Part shown: in pieces, positions 1-6,206 of the stretch
Layout of the letters: every line of letters begins with the position of its first letter
How positions within the stretch are numbered: the first letter of the stretch is position 1
Source of the DNA: Candidatus Omnitrophota bacterium
GTDB lineage: Bacteria > Omnitrophota > Gorgyraeia > Pluralincolimonadales > Pluralincolimonadaceae
Reading direction: 5' to 3'
DNA length: 45,880 nucleotides
Assembly (NCBI GenBank): GCA_028716565.1
Contig: JAQUPL010000010.1
Location: 1-45,880, forward strand
Notes under the pieces: model-generated
What the model was told of the DNA's origin: nothing
What the model saw: only the letters and a program-made list of their open reading frames with translations
Databases searched by the model: none
Translations under genes and position numbers: made by a program

Positions 1-127
1 GGCAAGGAGCTGGAGTACGTGATGCACCCGGCGACGTTCCTGGGGCCGGCGCTGCGGTGGAAGGACTATCTCACGACTGGCTCGAAGTACGTGCCGGCGT
101 CGAAGGCGAGCGACGACCTCGCGTGGA
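1..127. repeat. Terminal overlap, copy 1 (identical to 45754-45880)
   Basis: Bases 1-127 match bases 45754-45880 exactly. The replisome organiser reading frame continues in phase from the right copy into the left one. This is what a circular or circularly permuted genome looks like when an assembler leaves a k-mer-length overlap; 127 is a common largest k-mer. It is unlikely to be a biological terminal repeat because it lies inside a gene. Confidence 0.95.
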
Positions 128-201
128 CCTGCGGCGGATGCGGAGCGAAGTATCGGAGCACGGCGCACGTATGCGCGAAGTGCGGATGGGAGCGGCCATG
201 A
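1..201 (+). CDS. Replisome organiser, C-terminal part (continues from 45172 across the circle join)
   Basis: This is the last 66 residues of the 260-residue replication protein that begins at 45172. The frame is fixed by the exact overlap with 45754-45880. It starts in the motif family seen as HPATFL...RWKDYL near the C-terminus of phage replication initiators. It ends in a zinc-ribbon-like tail with two CxxC pairs (CGGC and CAKC, separated by about 10 residues), probably a metal-binding or DNA-contact module. The stop overlaps the next gene's ATG (ATGA). A GTG-ATG pair at 19 could look like a separate start but is internal. Confidence 0.85.
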   Translation, partial: GKELEYVMHPATFLGPALRWKDYLTTGSKYVPASKASDDLAWTCGGCGAKYRSTAHVCAKCGWERP

Positions 202-410
202 CTGACGAGCCTCTTACTGTAGGCGAGATAGCGGCGAACCTGCTGGGTGCGCAGGATACCCGGTGCCTGCTCTGCGCATGGGTGGACAAGGAAGACCGGG
301 CGACCTGGTACAAGACCGGCAGCACGCTGTCGATAGTGGGCCTGCTTCACGCGCTGCTGAGTCGGTTCGAGGACGAGCTGATGGAAGACGAGGAGGAAGA
401 TGATGCTTGA
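198..410 (+). CDS. Hypothetical protein, 70 aa, acidic C-terminus
   Basis: The ATG overlaps the stop of the replisome organiser (ATGA at 198), indicating translational coupling. The protein has one CLLC pair near residue 24 and ends in a strongly acidic tail rich in D and E. I do not recognise the family. The longer in-frame extension back to 57 is rejected because it would run deep into the upstream gene. Confidence 0.7.
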   Translation: MTDEPLTVGEIAANLLGAQDTRCLLCAWVDKEDRATWYKTGSTLSIVGLLHALLSRFEDELMEDEEEDDA

Positions 411-516
411 CTTCCTGTACATCGCTGCCGGTGTGCTGGCCGGCTTCGTGCTGGTGCTGTTCGCCATCGGAGCGTTCCTGCTCGCCGAGGGGAAGCGCCG
501 GTGGCCGGGGGTGTAG
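403..516 (+). CDS. Single-pass membrane peptide, 37 aa
   Basis: A short ORF with an AGGAGGA-like ribosome binding site at 391-397. Two consecutive ATGs (400 and 403) are possible starts. Residues 4-28 form one hydrophobic helix (aliphatic and Gly/Ala-rich), followed by a short basic tail. It overlaps the end of the previous gene by a few bases. Function unknown; such peptides are common among phage accessory genes. Confidence 0.55.
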   Translation: MLDFLYIAAGVLAGFVLVLFAIGAFLLAEGKRRWPGV

Positions 517-517
517 C

Positions 518-739
518 ATGAAACTGTGGAAAGTAGAGATGGACTACATGGCGTGGCCGAAACGCGACTCGGTAGGGCCACAAGAAGTATGGGCATATTA
601 CGTGTTGGCCGAATCGGTAGAAGAAGCAGCGAGGAAAGTTATAGAAGACAGGAAACGACGTTCAGAGTTCATGGTAATCCCCGGTGGTGTGGGTGCGAAG
701 GTAATGAACGTCGAAGAGTTCCGCGAGGTAATCACATGA
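518..739 (+). CDS. Hypothetical protein, 73 aa
   Basis: It starts 1 base after the previous stop and ends with an ATGA-type overlap into the next gene. It is a small alpha/beta-looking protein with a hydrophobic N-terminal strand (YYVLAESVEEAARKV in the middle), charged and without cysteines. It resembles small phage proteins that start with a W-rich strand, but I cannot assign a function. Confidence 0.65.
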   Translation: MKLWKVEMDYMAWPKRDSVGPQEVWAYYVLAESVEEAARKVIEDRKRRSEFMVIPGGVGAKVMNVEEFREVIT

Positions 740-876
740 TCGACTTCCCGGTGTCCGTTGGACAAACCGGGTTGCGATATGGCGGCCTCGTGGCGGCGGG
801 GCGAGCCACGTTCTTTATCGGGCATAGTCCTGTCACTGGGTGCGGTGATGGAACTTCCCGTGCAGTCCCGAACTGA
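736..876 (+). CDS. Hypothetical protein, 46 aa
   Basis: The ATG at 736 overlaps the stop at 737-739. The ORF encodes a 46-residue protein rich in G, with no recognisable motif. It is supported mainly by the coupled start and by lying in a run of tightly packed small genes. Confidence 0.45.
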   Translation: MIDFPVSVGQTGLRYGGLVAAGRATFFIGHSPVTGCGDGTSRAVPN

Positions 877-929
877 CAAGCGTTGTGGAGCAGACCCGGT
901 GCCGCCAAACCGGGAACAAGGGGGAGGGC

Positions 930-1127
930 ATGAACTGGTTGCGAGACGTGAACTGGGGTCGGCTCGTGATCATTTTCCCGATTATCACATTCGTCCTCTG
1001 CTTTACAAGTATGGTCTGGTCCTTCATCGATAGAAACGTCGTAGATGGAGCCGTCATGGCGACGATGATAGGTGTGAACCTCGGGATGGTGCTCGTCATT
1101 CTGTACTACACGCGAAGGGAGAAGTGA
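930..1127 (+). CDS. Two-helix membrane protein, 65 aa
   Basis: The start ATG follows GGGAGGG at 921-928. Residues about 11-28 and 40-59 are two hydrophobic segments separated by a short polar loop (FIDRNVVDG), ending in a basic TRREK tail. This suggests an inner-membrane hairpin. Its role is unknown; it is far from the lysis genes, so I do not call it a holin. Confidence 0.65.
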   Translation: MNWLRDVNWGRLVIIFPIITFVLCFTSMVWSFIDRNVVDGAVMATMIGVNLGMVLVILYYTRREK

Positions 1128-1130
1128 GAT

Positions 1131-1313
1131 ATGCAGAATCGAGATGCAAGCGATTATCCTCCGCCTATCTATTCTCAGGTGAAGATGTTGTACTTGGAAA
1201 ATCAGGAGAACGAGAAAAAGATAAGGAAGCTCGAAGAGCGGTGCGAGGAACTCGAACGAGAAAAGAATGCTCTCAAGGAAGCACTCAGGATGCTGAGAGG
1301 AGAGCCAAAATGA
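1131..1313 (+). CDS. Coiled-coil protein, 60 aa
   Basis: Residues 16-55 are a long charged amphipathic helix with regular hydrophobic spacing (L, I, L in ELEREKNAL-type heptads), preceded by a Pro-rich segment. It probably oligomerises. It starts 3 bases after the previous gene and its stop overlaps the next ATG. Function unknown. Confidence 0.65.
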   Translation: MQNRDASDYPPPIYSQVKMLYLENQENEKKIRKLEERCEELEREKNALKEALRMLRGEPK

Positions 1314-1648
1314 GGAAATTACTACGGTGGCTGGCGCTGGTGATGCTCATTGCTCTTATGGGTTGTGAGGACTGGCACCGATATGAACTCGGATCGTTGT
1401 TTAACGATAGCGAGTCGAAAGGTTCATTCTTCCTTGGATGCGGGACAATAAAAGACACAGAATATTTATTTGCTTGGGTACGGGAAAATGAACACGTAGG
1501 CTGGTTTCGAATACAAGCTCCCGCCACGTGGTGTAGAATTATCATGGACGAGGACGAACAACCATATTTGATGACTGAAACTTGGAAAGGTAAATATATC
1601 TTTCATGTTCCTGAGGGAACCATCATACGAAAATATGAGTTGCGCTGA
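1310..1648 (+). CDS. Predicted lipoprotein, 112 aa
   Basis: The N-terminus has a basic start (MRKLLR), a hydrophobic core, and a lipobox-like LMGC with Cys at residue 19, so it should be lipid-anchored in the cell envelope. The mature part is a small soluble domain with three more Cys and many aromatic residues; I do not recognise the fold. Its start overlaps the upstream stop (ATGA). A phage lipoprotein could alter the host surface, for example for superinfection exclusion, but that is inference. Confidence 0.65.
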   Translation: MRKLLRWLALVMLIALMGCEDWHRYELGSLFNDSESKGSFFLGCGTIKDTEYLFAWVRENEHVGWFRIQAPATWCRIIMDEDEQPYLMTETWKGKYIFHVPEGTIIRKYELR

Positions 1649-1728
1649 TGTGGTGGTTCATCGGCTGGCTCCTGGTGGTGGTGTTCGCGCTGGCGCTGTG
1701 CCGCGCTGCGAAGGATGAGGAGGAGTGA
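1648..1728 (+). CDS. Single-pass membrane micro-peptide, 26 aa
   Basis: The ATG at 1648 overlaps the lipoprotein stop by one base (TGATG). It encodes WWFIGWLLVVVFALALC, one hydrophobic helix, then a charged AKDEEE tail. The coupled start and the clear membrane segment are the only support. Confidence 0.45.
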   Translation: MWWFIGWLLVVVFALALCRAAKDEEE

Positions 1729-1730
1729 TC

Positions 1731-2258
1731 ATGTTGAAGGTAGGTGACATATTTTGGTCGGCTCATTACGGGATGAGCGAGGTAACAAAGACGTGCCCTG
1801 TTTGCTACGGGAAACGGTGCGTCACTCTTATTCTCGGAAACGACGACAAGATTGAACTTCCGTGTGATTACTGTCGGCGCGGTTATGAAGAGCCAAGAGG
1901 AACCAAAACCGAGTATGAATTTACTTCTGGCGCAGAACAAGAGACGGTGGACGAGGTTCGGATTGAGGAAACTTCCAAGGGTAGGAAAGTAGAGTATTTG
2001 ACTTTCGACCATCATGTCGTTCGGGAAGACGAAGCATACGCAACAAAGGAGGAAGCTGAGGAACGTTGTAAGCAACTCATAGCAGAGCGTATGCATGATG
2101 AGGCAACGCGTGCCGAACACATAAAAGCGAATCAGGCGAAGTCCTATTCATGGAACGCCGGTTATCATATGCGTGAGGCCAAGCGTGAGGAGGAGTCGGC
2201 TGCGCGACACCGGGCGCGGGCTAAGTTATGCAAAGAACGCACGAAAGAGGACGCCTGA
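1731..2258 (+). CDS. Zinc-finger protein with long charged helix, 175 aa
   Basis: The start ATG at 1731 follows GAGGAGG at about 1717. Residues 20-55 contain CPVC and CDYC pairs, a DnaJ-like or rubredoxin-like metal-binding knuckle. The rest (residues 95-175) is a long, highly charged helical region rich in E, K, R and A. It is probably a zinc-binding protein of the small accessory set; the partner is unknown. Confidence 0.65.
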   Translation: MLKVGDIFWSAHYGMSEVTKTCPVCYGKRCVTLILGNDDKIELPCDYCRRGYEEPRGTKTEYEFTSGAEQETVDEVRIEETSKGRKVEYLTFDHHVVREDEAYATKEEAEERCKQLIAERMHDEATRAEHIKANQAKSYSWNAGYHMREAKREEESAARHRARAKLCKERTKEDA

Positions 2259-2392
2259 TGCCGCGCCTGTACACCACTGTCTATCCTGAGCATTTGGTAC
2301 CTATCGGGTGGATTCTGCATCTAACGGGTCGGTGGTACCTCCAGTGGCGGCTGGGCAAGTTGAGCATCGAGAGGAAGGAGAAGGGGAAATGA
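2258..2392 (+). CDS. Hypothetical protein, 44 aa
   Basis: The start overlaps the previous stop (TGATG) and the stop overlaps the next ATG (ATGA). It is a small, basic, tryptophan-containing protein ending in QWRLGKLSIERKEKGK. A similar segment (EWRLGRLSVVKR) is readable in another frame at 2727-2764, suggesting a decayed duplicate there. Function unknown. Confidence 0.5.
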   Translation: MPRLYTTVYPEHLVPIGWILHLTGRWYLQWRLGKLSIERKEKGK

Positions 2393-2727
2393 GCAACGAG
2401 ACACTGTTTCGCGATGGGAAGATGCCGGTTGACGAGACAAAGGAATATCCGCTGATGAAGTGCGGATGCGTTGCGCCGGCGATAACGAGAGATGGGAAGC
2501 CGGCGTGTGTTGTCCATGCAGGTAAACCAGAAGCTCTGCAATTGGACCGTATGGTGAAGGGGAACCATGGGCTCGAAGGGCGCAAGGCGAAGTGCAGTTG
2601 CAGGCACGAAGGTCCTCGCGCAGGGATACCTACCACAACAGATTCCTACTGGTGTTTACCGTTCTTTGAGTATCACCCGGACAAAGAGTTCGACCGGTTC
2701 TACTGCGGGTGTTTTGGGTGGGACTGA
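2389..2727 (+). CDS. Cys-rich hypothetical protein, 112 aa
   Basis: The coupled ATG is at 2389. Cysteines are arranged as CGC near residue 25, single Cys at about 40, CSC near 70 and CGC near 108, together with His residues, suggesting a metal-binding small protein. The C-terminus (FEYHPDKEFDRFYCGCFGW) is compact and aromatic. I do not recognise the family. Confidence 0.65.
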   Translation: MSNETLFRDGKMPVDETKEYPLMKCGCVAPAITRDGKPACVVHAGKPEALQLDRMVKGNHGLEGRKAKCSCRHEGPRAGIPTTTDSYWCLPFFEYHPDKEFDRFYCGCFGWD

Positions 2728-2991
2728 GTGGCGGCTGGGGCGGCTGAGCGTGGTGAAGCGATGATGCGGCGTTCGACCGCTGGCTTTGACCGGCGGAGTG
2801 ACGCTGCTTGCAGGGGGAGCGTAGCCGTGCACGGCGGCGCGATGATCCTTGCTAAGGGCCGTGGTGGTGGCCTGCTTGCGCGAGCGAACCGGTGGAGTCC
2901 ATGCCTTGTCGTCTCCAAGGGGTGCATGGTCAGAGACACCGGCCACCAACTTTGTGCTTATGCCGGGGCCGAGGGCATAGGGGATGAGTGA
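2728..2991 (+). CDS. Doubtful ORF, up to 87 aa
   Basis: A GTG directly follows the previous stop. The ORF is Gly/Ala/Arg-rich with no clear domain, and no good ribosome binding site precedes it. It covers most of 2728-3093, a stretch without a convincing gene. The same stretch holds a 20-codon ORF (2984-3046) and, in another frame, a relic resembling the end of the 2258 gene. It may be real or a decayed gene region. Confidence 0.25.
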   Translation: MAAGAAERGEAMMRRSTAGFDRRSDAACRGSVAVHGGAMILAKGRGGGLLARANRWSPCLVVSKGCMVRDTGHQLCAYAGAEGIGDE

Positions 2992-3093
2992 CCGTAATTA
3001 TATTCCTAGACGGAACTCATCACGGAGGCGATGGCCGCATATATAGGCGCGGCGTGTAGGCCCCGGCTTTCTTTACGTGAGGAGGTGAGAGGG

Positions 3094-3312
3094 ATGAGCA
3101 AGCTATCAGAATTTAGCCACGGTATGCGCGTTCTCTATGTGCCTCATCATGCCAACGGGGATGTCACCCATCCTGATTGTCAGCGCGGCGTTGTCTCATC
3201 GGTCGGATCGAAATTCGTATTCGTAAAATATGACTGCGCTGCCGGCATGATGATGACCGGTGATGAACCGTTTACAGCGCAAGCAACAGATCCGGAAGAC
3301 TTGAGGAGGTGA
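3094..3312 (+). CDS. Small conserved-type phage protein, 72 aa
   Basis: I choose ATG 3094 because GAGGAGGTGAGAGGG precedes it at 3079; an in-frame ATG at 3031 has no such site. The layout G-x-V-x-x-H-P-x-C...GVVSS...FVFVKYD...TDPEDLRR matches a widespread family of small phage proteins with a beta-rich core and a PEDL C-terminus. Function unknown in that family as far as I know. Confidence 0.75.
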   Translation: MSKLSEFSHGMRVLYVPHHANGDVTHPDCQRGVVSSVGSKFVFVKYDCAAGMMMTGDEPFTAQATDPEDLRR

Positions 3313-3314
3313 GT

Positions 3315-3704
3315 ATGGACGACAGCGGACTGCGAGAACGGGTGATGGTGGCAATCAAGAAGTGGAAGGCACGCGAATATATCTGGGGCGATGTCGACAA
3401 AGACACTGCTGAACTTGCCGACGCCATCCTCGCCCTCATCGCTGCCGAGAAGGCGCGAGGCCCCGAGTACCCGGCGGGTGACCGAGAATGCGCGTACGGA
3501 TGCGGGCGTTGCCGATGGGAGCCCGGCCCGTGGCATCAAATTGGGTGCCCGTCGTACCGCGATACTGTCGGCCCCGACCCCCTGCTGGTGCAGGCGAGGG
3601 AGGCGCTGGAGCGTTACCGGGACGGCTATGCGTGGTACTTGGACGAGACAGGCAATGCGAAGCTGCTCGCCGCGCTTGAGGCGAAGCTGGGAGGCAAGCC
3701 GTGA
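3315..3704 (+). CDS. Hypothetical protein, 129 aa, helical N-terminus and Cys/His middle
   Basis: ATG 3315 is 6-7 bases after GAGGAGG; a GTG at 3309 is too close to it. Residues 1-45 form a helical segment ending AELADAILALIAAEK. The same theme recurs in the genes at 4072 and 5126. Residues 55-80 carry CAYGCGRC and HQIGC, a possible zinc site, followed by another helix. It looks modular, but the function is unknown. Confidence 0.7.
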   Translation: MDDSGLRERVMVAIKKWKAREYIWGDVDKDTAELADAILALIAAEKARGPEYPAGDRECAYGCGRCRWEPGPWHQIGCPSYRDTVGPDPLLVQAREALERYRDGYAWYLDETGNAKLLAALEAKLGGKP

Positions 3705-4075
3705 CAGCGAAGGATTGGAACCTATTGCTCGACGGTTATGAGCCGAAGGTAGCTGGCGACCAGCCGTCGCCGAGATGGCTGAAAACTGCGAGACAAATTG
3801 TGGTTGAACTTGCCGAGTGTGAGGCGGCGGTTCGGTCTCACGGTTACAAGCGGGACATCGCGCTGGAGAGGGCAGAGAAGGCCGAGGCTGCAACCGAAGA
3901 CTGGCGACTACGGCTTACGGAAGCGTTGAGGGAAAGCGAGGCCGAGTGCGCCCGTTTGCGGGAGGCGTTGGGCGAGGCAGTAACGCTACTTGAATGGACC
4001 GAGGATGACGACTGGTGGTGCGAGCCGGGGTTCACGGAGCGCCGCGACGCTTTTCTACAGGGGAGGAAGGGATGA
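3701..4075 (+). CDS. Coiled-coil hypothetical protein, 124 aa
   Basis: GTG start overlapping the previous stop (GTGA at 3701). Residues 30-100 are a long charged helix with heptad-like spacing (ERAEKAEAATEDWRLRLTEAL region), predicted to form a coiled coil. The C-terminal part is acidic and Trp-rich (EWTEDDDWW). No family recognised. Confidence 0.7.
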   Translation: MTAKDWNLLLDGYEPKVAGDQPSPRWLKTARQIVVELAECEAAVRSHGYKRDIALERAEKAEAATEDWRLRLTEALRESEAECARLREALGEAVTLLEWTEDDDWWCEPGFTERRDAFLQGRKG

Positions 4076-4332
4076 CGCTCCGGGACGAGATAAAGGGAAT
4101 GTGGGCGACCTTCCGCGAGGACGTAGATACGGCAGACCAGGTGGCTGACCGCATCCTCTCCCTCATCGCCGAGGACCGGCGGGCGCTGGTGGAGGCGCTA
4201 CGGCGATACGGCAGACACGAGCCCGGCTGCAATCTCATGTGCGCGGTGAGCGAATACGACAACGGCACCTGCACCTGTGGCCTCGACGCCGCGCTCGCTT
4301 CGGCCGGGGAGCCGCCGAAGGAGGAGGGATAG
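4072..4332 (+). CDS. Hypothetical protein, 86 aa, helical N-terminus with Cys tail
   Basis: The coupled ATG follows GGGAGGAAGG. Residues 1-35 (DEIKGMWATFRED then ADQVADRILSLIAE) match the helical pattern in the genes at 3315 and 5126. After a second helix there are Cys/His residues (HEPGC, CTCG) that may bind metal. It probably belongs to a shuffled set of phage accessory proteins; function unknown. Confidence 0.65.
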   Translation: MTLRDEIKGMWATFREDVDTADQVADRILSLIAEDRRALVEALRRYGRHEPGCNLMCAVSEYDNGTCTCGLDAALASAGEPPKEEG

Positions 4333-4334
4333 CC

Positions 4335-4532
4335 ATGGGGTATATAGGCGGACGACCAGACGGTCTGTTGTCGGAGGAGAAGTATTACACTCTCGCCGAG
4401 GTCCGCGAGCGGGAGCGGGCGGCGGCAGTCAAAGCATACTACGCCGGGTGGATTACCGGTTGCGTCTCACCGGCGATGACGCAAGCGCAAATCATTGAAG
4501 CGGCCGAGCGCGAGTACCCCAAGGAGGCGTGA
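4335..4532 (+). CDS. Hypothetical protein, 65 aa
   Basis: ATG 4335 follows GAGGAGG at about 4321. It has a central strongly charged helix (AEVRERERAAAVKAYYAG) and an AAEREYPKEA tail. It resembles small helical proteins found beside replication genes in phages. No function assigned. Confidence 0.6.
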   Translation: MGYIGGRPDGLLSEEKYYTLAEVRERERAAAVKAYYAGWITGCVSPAMTQAQIIEAAEREYPKEA

Positions 4533-4533
4533 G

Positions 4534-4794
4534 GTGGGTGTGAAGCGATGGAACGCGAGCAACGCGATGGAAGACTGCGCTGACAGCAACCGGACCGCAA
4601 CATTTATCAGTGGGTGTGAGAAATATGTACTTGCCTCCGACTACGACTCCCTGCTCTCCGTGCTGAGACGGTGCGTGACGTGGATGGATGAGCAGTTCTG
4701 CCCCGAGGATATCGACTGTAAGAATTGCCACGAGGGGCGCGAGATTGTAGCTGCCGCCCGTGCCGTGATGGAGGAGGAGAATCATGAAGCTTGA
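4534..4794 (+). CDS. Hypothetical protein, 86 aa, Cys-rich
   Basis: The GTG at 4534 lies 7 bases after AAGGAGG, which decides the start over the in-frame GTG 4540 and ATG 4567. Cysteines at the C-terminal half (CPEDIDCKNC) could bind zinc; the remainder is helical. Its end overlaps the next ATG by 11 bases. Function unknown. Confidence 0.6.
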   Translation: MGVKRWNASNAMEDCADSNRTATFISGCEKYVLASDYDSLLSVLRRCVTWMDEQFCPEDIDCKNCHEGREIVAAARAVMEEENHEA

Positions 4795-5047
4795 AGAGTT
4801 CGCATCGGTAATCAACAAGAAGATCGACCTGTGGTCTTATCCTAAGCCGCCATGGTATGGATGTTCCCTGCATGGTGCCGAGATGAGAGTGAATGTCGCT
4901 GGGTTACTTTCCAACTTTGGAACCGGCGTGACGCCGAATGAAGCGCGGGATGAGTATGTAAAACTGATTAGCGGCCAACTACTCATATTCGACGCGATGG
5001 ATGAATGCAGACGGCAGGAGTTCAACGTGCCAGCCGATCTGATGTAA
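4784..5047 (+). CDS. Hypothetical protein, 87 aa
   Basis: ATG 4784 has GGAGGAG about 7 bases upstream, inside the end of the previous gene. The protein is mixed alpha/beta with a conserved-looking G-x-P-N-E-A-R-D-E-Y helix start in the middle. Small phage proteins with a similar NEARDEY-like helix are common, but I know no function. Confidence 0.65.
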   Translation: MKLEEFASVINKKIDLWSYPKPPWYGCSLHGAEMRVNVAGLLSNFGTGVTPNEARDEYVKLISGQLLIFDAMDECRRQEFNVPADLM

Positions 5048-5058
5048 GGAGGCTCCCG

Positions 5059-5133
5059 GTGAGTGACGACAGCGGGCCTACCCGGCACCTCTGCATCCTC
5101 ACGCTGGCGTGTAAAGGAGGAAGTGATGAATGA
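5059..5133 (+). CDS. Possible 24-aa peptide
   Basis: GTG 5059 is 6 bases after a strong TAAGGAGG site (5045-5052). The 24-codon frame ends inside the start of the next gene (ATG 5126). It could be a real micro-protein or a leader whose translation couples the downstream gene. The only support is the ribosome binding site and the overlap. Confidence 0.35.
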   Translation: MSDDSGPTRHLCILTLACKGGSDE

Positions 5134-5404
5134 CTTGAAGCAGGAGATTGAGATATTGAGGGATGCATTTCGCGAAGACAGATTTGAGGATATCGGCTGT
5201 GGCGAAGTGGCCGATATGCTCGACTCCATCCTTTCCAAGTGCGTGCCAAATGTCGATGATTGGCGTGGTCCTTGGAGATGCGAAAAATGCAGCAAGGTGT
5301 GGTATACGAAAGTCTCGGCGCATTATTGGAATTGGAATAGCCACCCTTCTTTGCAAGAACTATGCGATGGCACCCTTGTACCATATGAACGGAGGGGTAA
5401 ATGA
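5126..5404 (+). CDS. Hypothetical protein, 92 aa, zinc-knuckle C-terminus
   Basis: ATG 5126 follows AAAGGAGGAAG. Residues 1-40 share the helical pattern of the 3315 and 4072 genes (EIEILRDAFRED, then VADMLDSILSK). Residues 50-75 hold a WRCEKCSKVW knuckle plus a later Cys, so zinc binding is likely. It seems to be another version of the same modular N-terminus with a different tail. Confidence 0.65.
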   Translation: MNDLKQEIEILRDAFREDRFEDIGCGEVADMLDSILSKCVPNVDDWRGPWRCEKCSKVWYTKVSAHYWNWNSHPSLQELCDGTLVPYERRGK

Positions 5405-5634
5405 AAAAGCTCCCTGAAACATGCGCTACGTGCAGGTGGTCTTGGAAAGACTTATACCCTTGGTGGGAATGCTGGGCAGGTGCTGACGGGACTGGGTTTC
5501 TATCGGGTGGGAAGAAGATTCCCTGCGCTCGCGGTAAGTTGCCGTCGCTACCGAGGTGGTGCCCGCTGAGAGGAGAAAGGCATGATAGCGATAACAGAAC
5601 AAACCGTCGTGCTTTGTCCCCAGTGTCTACATGA
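5401..5634 (+). CDS. Small Cys-rich protein, 77 aa
   Basis: ATGA-coupled start. The arrangement CATC, WWEC, C, then PRWCPLR is a common small phage protein pattern and looks like a complete four-cysteine metal site by residue 58. The last about 18 residues run out of frame over the start of the next gene (5582) and may be a non-conserved extension. Confidence 0.65.
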   Translation: MKKLPETCATCRWSWKDLYPWWECWAGADGTGFLSGGKKIPCARGKLPSLPRWCPLRGERHDSDNRTNRRALSPVST

Positions 5635-5737
5635 AATCATACTTATTTCATGGTGTTGGGGGGCAAAAATATGTTGCGATAAGTGTTCATATGTCTTTGA
5701 ACCTCATGCCGGGCAAGGTTGGGAGATGAAGGGATGA
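5582..5737 (+). CDS. Zinc-ribbon micro-protein, 51 aa
   Basis: ATG 5582 follows AGAGGAGAAAGG. It carries CPQC at residue 12 and CCDKC at residue 31, a classic zinc-ribbon spacing, around hydrophobic strands. The stop overlaps the next ATG (ATGA at 5734). It overlaps the end of the upstream gene by 53 bases in another frame. Confidence 0.6.
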   Translation: MIAITEQTVVLCPQCLHEIILISWCWGAKICCDKCSYVFEPHAGQGWEMKG

Positions 5738-6048
5738 ATAACCACACACCGGGGCCGTGGAAAACGGGGCGCACGGATATCCAGAGTTACACCGGAGATG
5801 GCATCCAAGAGATGTATGTCTATCGCGATCCCAATGCGCCAATACAAATACTTGGCAATAACTGCCACGCCGATGCCCGCCTAATCGCTGCTGCGCCAGA
5901 TATGTTTGCAGCGCTAACAGACTTGCGGCAATGGTGTCTGAATCGTGCTCAGGATTTCGCGTTACTCTCTGTGCGACGACGCATTTATCTTGAGTTATCG
6001 GAGAAACTCAATGTCGCGATTGTTAAAGTAACCGAGGCAACCAAGTGA
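5734..6048 (+). CDS. Widespread phage protein of the HTPGPW / ARLIAAAP family, 104 aa
   Basis: The N-terminus (NNHTPGPWKTG) and the central segment (ADARLIAAAPDMFAAL) are hallmarks of a very common uncharacterised phage protein family. The fold is probably a small beta domain followed by a helix. The start is coupled to the zinc-ribbon gene. The biochemical role of the family is not known to me. Confidence 0.8.
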   Translation: MNNHTPGPWKTGRTDIQSYTGDGIQEMYVYRDPNAPIQILGNNCHADARLIAAAPDMFAALTDLRQWCLNRAQDFALLSVRRRIYLELSEKLNVAIVKVTEATK

Positions 6049-6206
6049 CCACCCGCACTTGGTGCCTCGTGACGCTGGCGTGTCTTCTGGCCTTCATCGC
6101 TGGTGCCTTCGTCGGTTCCTGCACCGACAGCGTGGCGATGTTCTGGAAGGCGGCCTATTTCATGGCGCATGCTGAGCGGTTGGAGTTGATGGAGAAGGCG
6201 AAGTGA
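6045..6206 (+). CDS. Small signal-anchor membrane protein, 53 aa
   Basis: GTG start overlapping the previous stop. Residues 5-27 form one hydrophobic segment ending near GSC, followed by a short helix (VAMFWKAAYFMAHAERLEL). Its 3' part contains the 21-base sequence 6134-6154 that recurs after the methyltransferase gene. A partial lipobox (FVGSC) is possible. Function unknown. Confidence 0.55.
   Translation: MTTRTWCLVTLACLLAFIAGAFVGSCTDSVAMFWKAAYFMAHAERLELMEKAK
6134..6154. repeat. 21-bp direct repeat, left copy (right copy 6960-6980)
   Basis: The sequence ggcgatgttctggaaggcggc occurs at 6134-6154 and again at 6960-6980. The two copies bracket the methyltransferase gene almost exactly. Similarity continues weakly for a few bases (ta-tt). 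This is compatible with insertion of the gene by recombination that duplicated part of the small membrane-protein gene. Confidence 0.85.

Noticed and set aside
1-127. Biological direct terminal repeat
   Set aside because: The 127-base overlap lies inside the replisome organiser gene, whose frame runs on across it, and the length equals a common assembly k-mer; circular closure explains it better.
3180-3893. 237-codon minus-strand ORF
   Set aside because: It opposes three coupled + strand genes and shows Pro/Ser/Arg-rich shadow composition.
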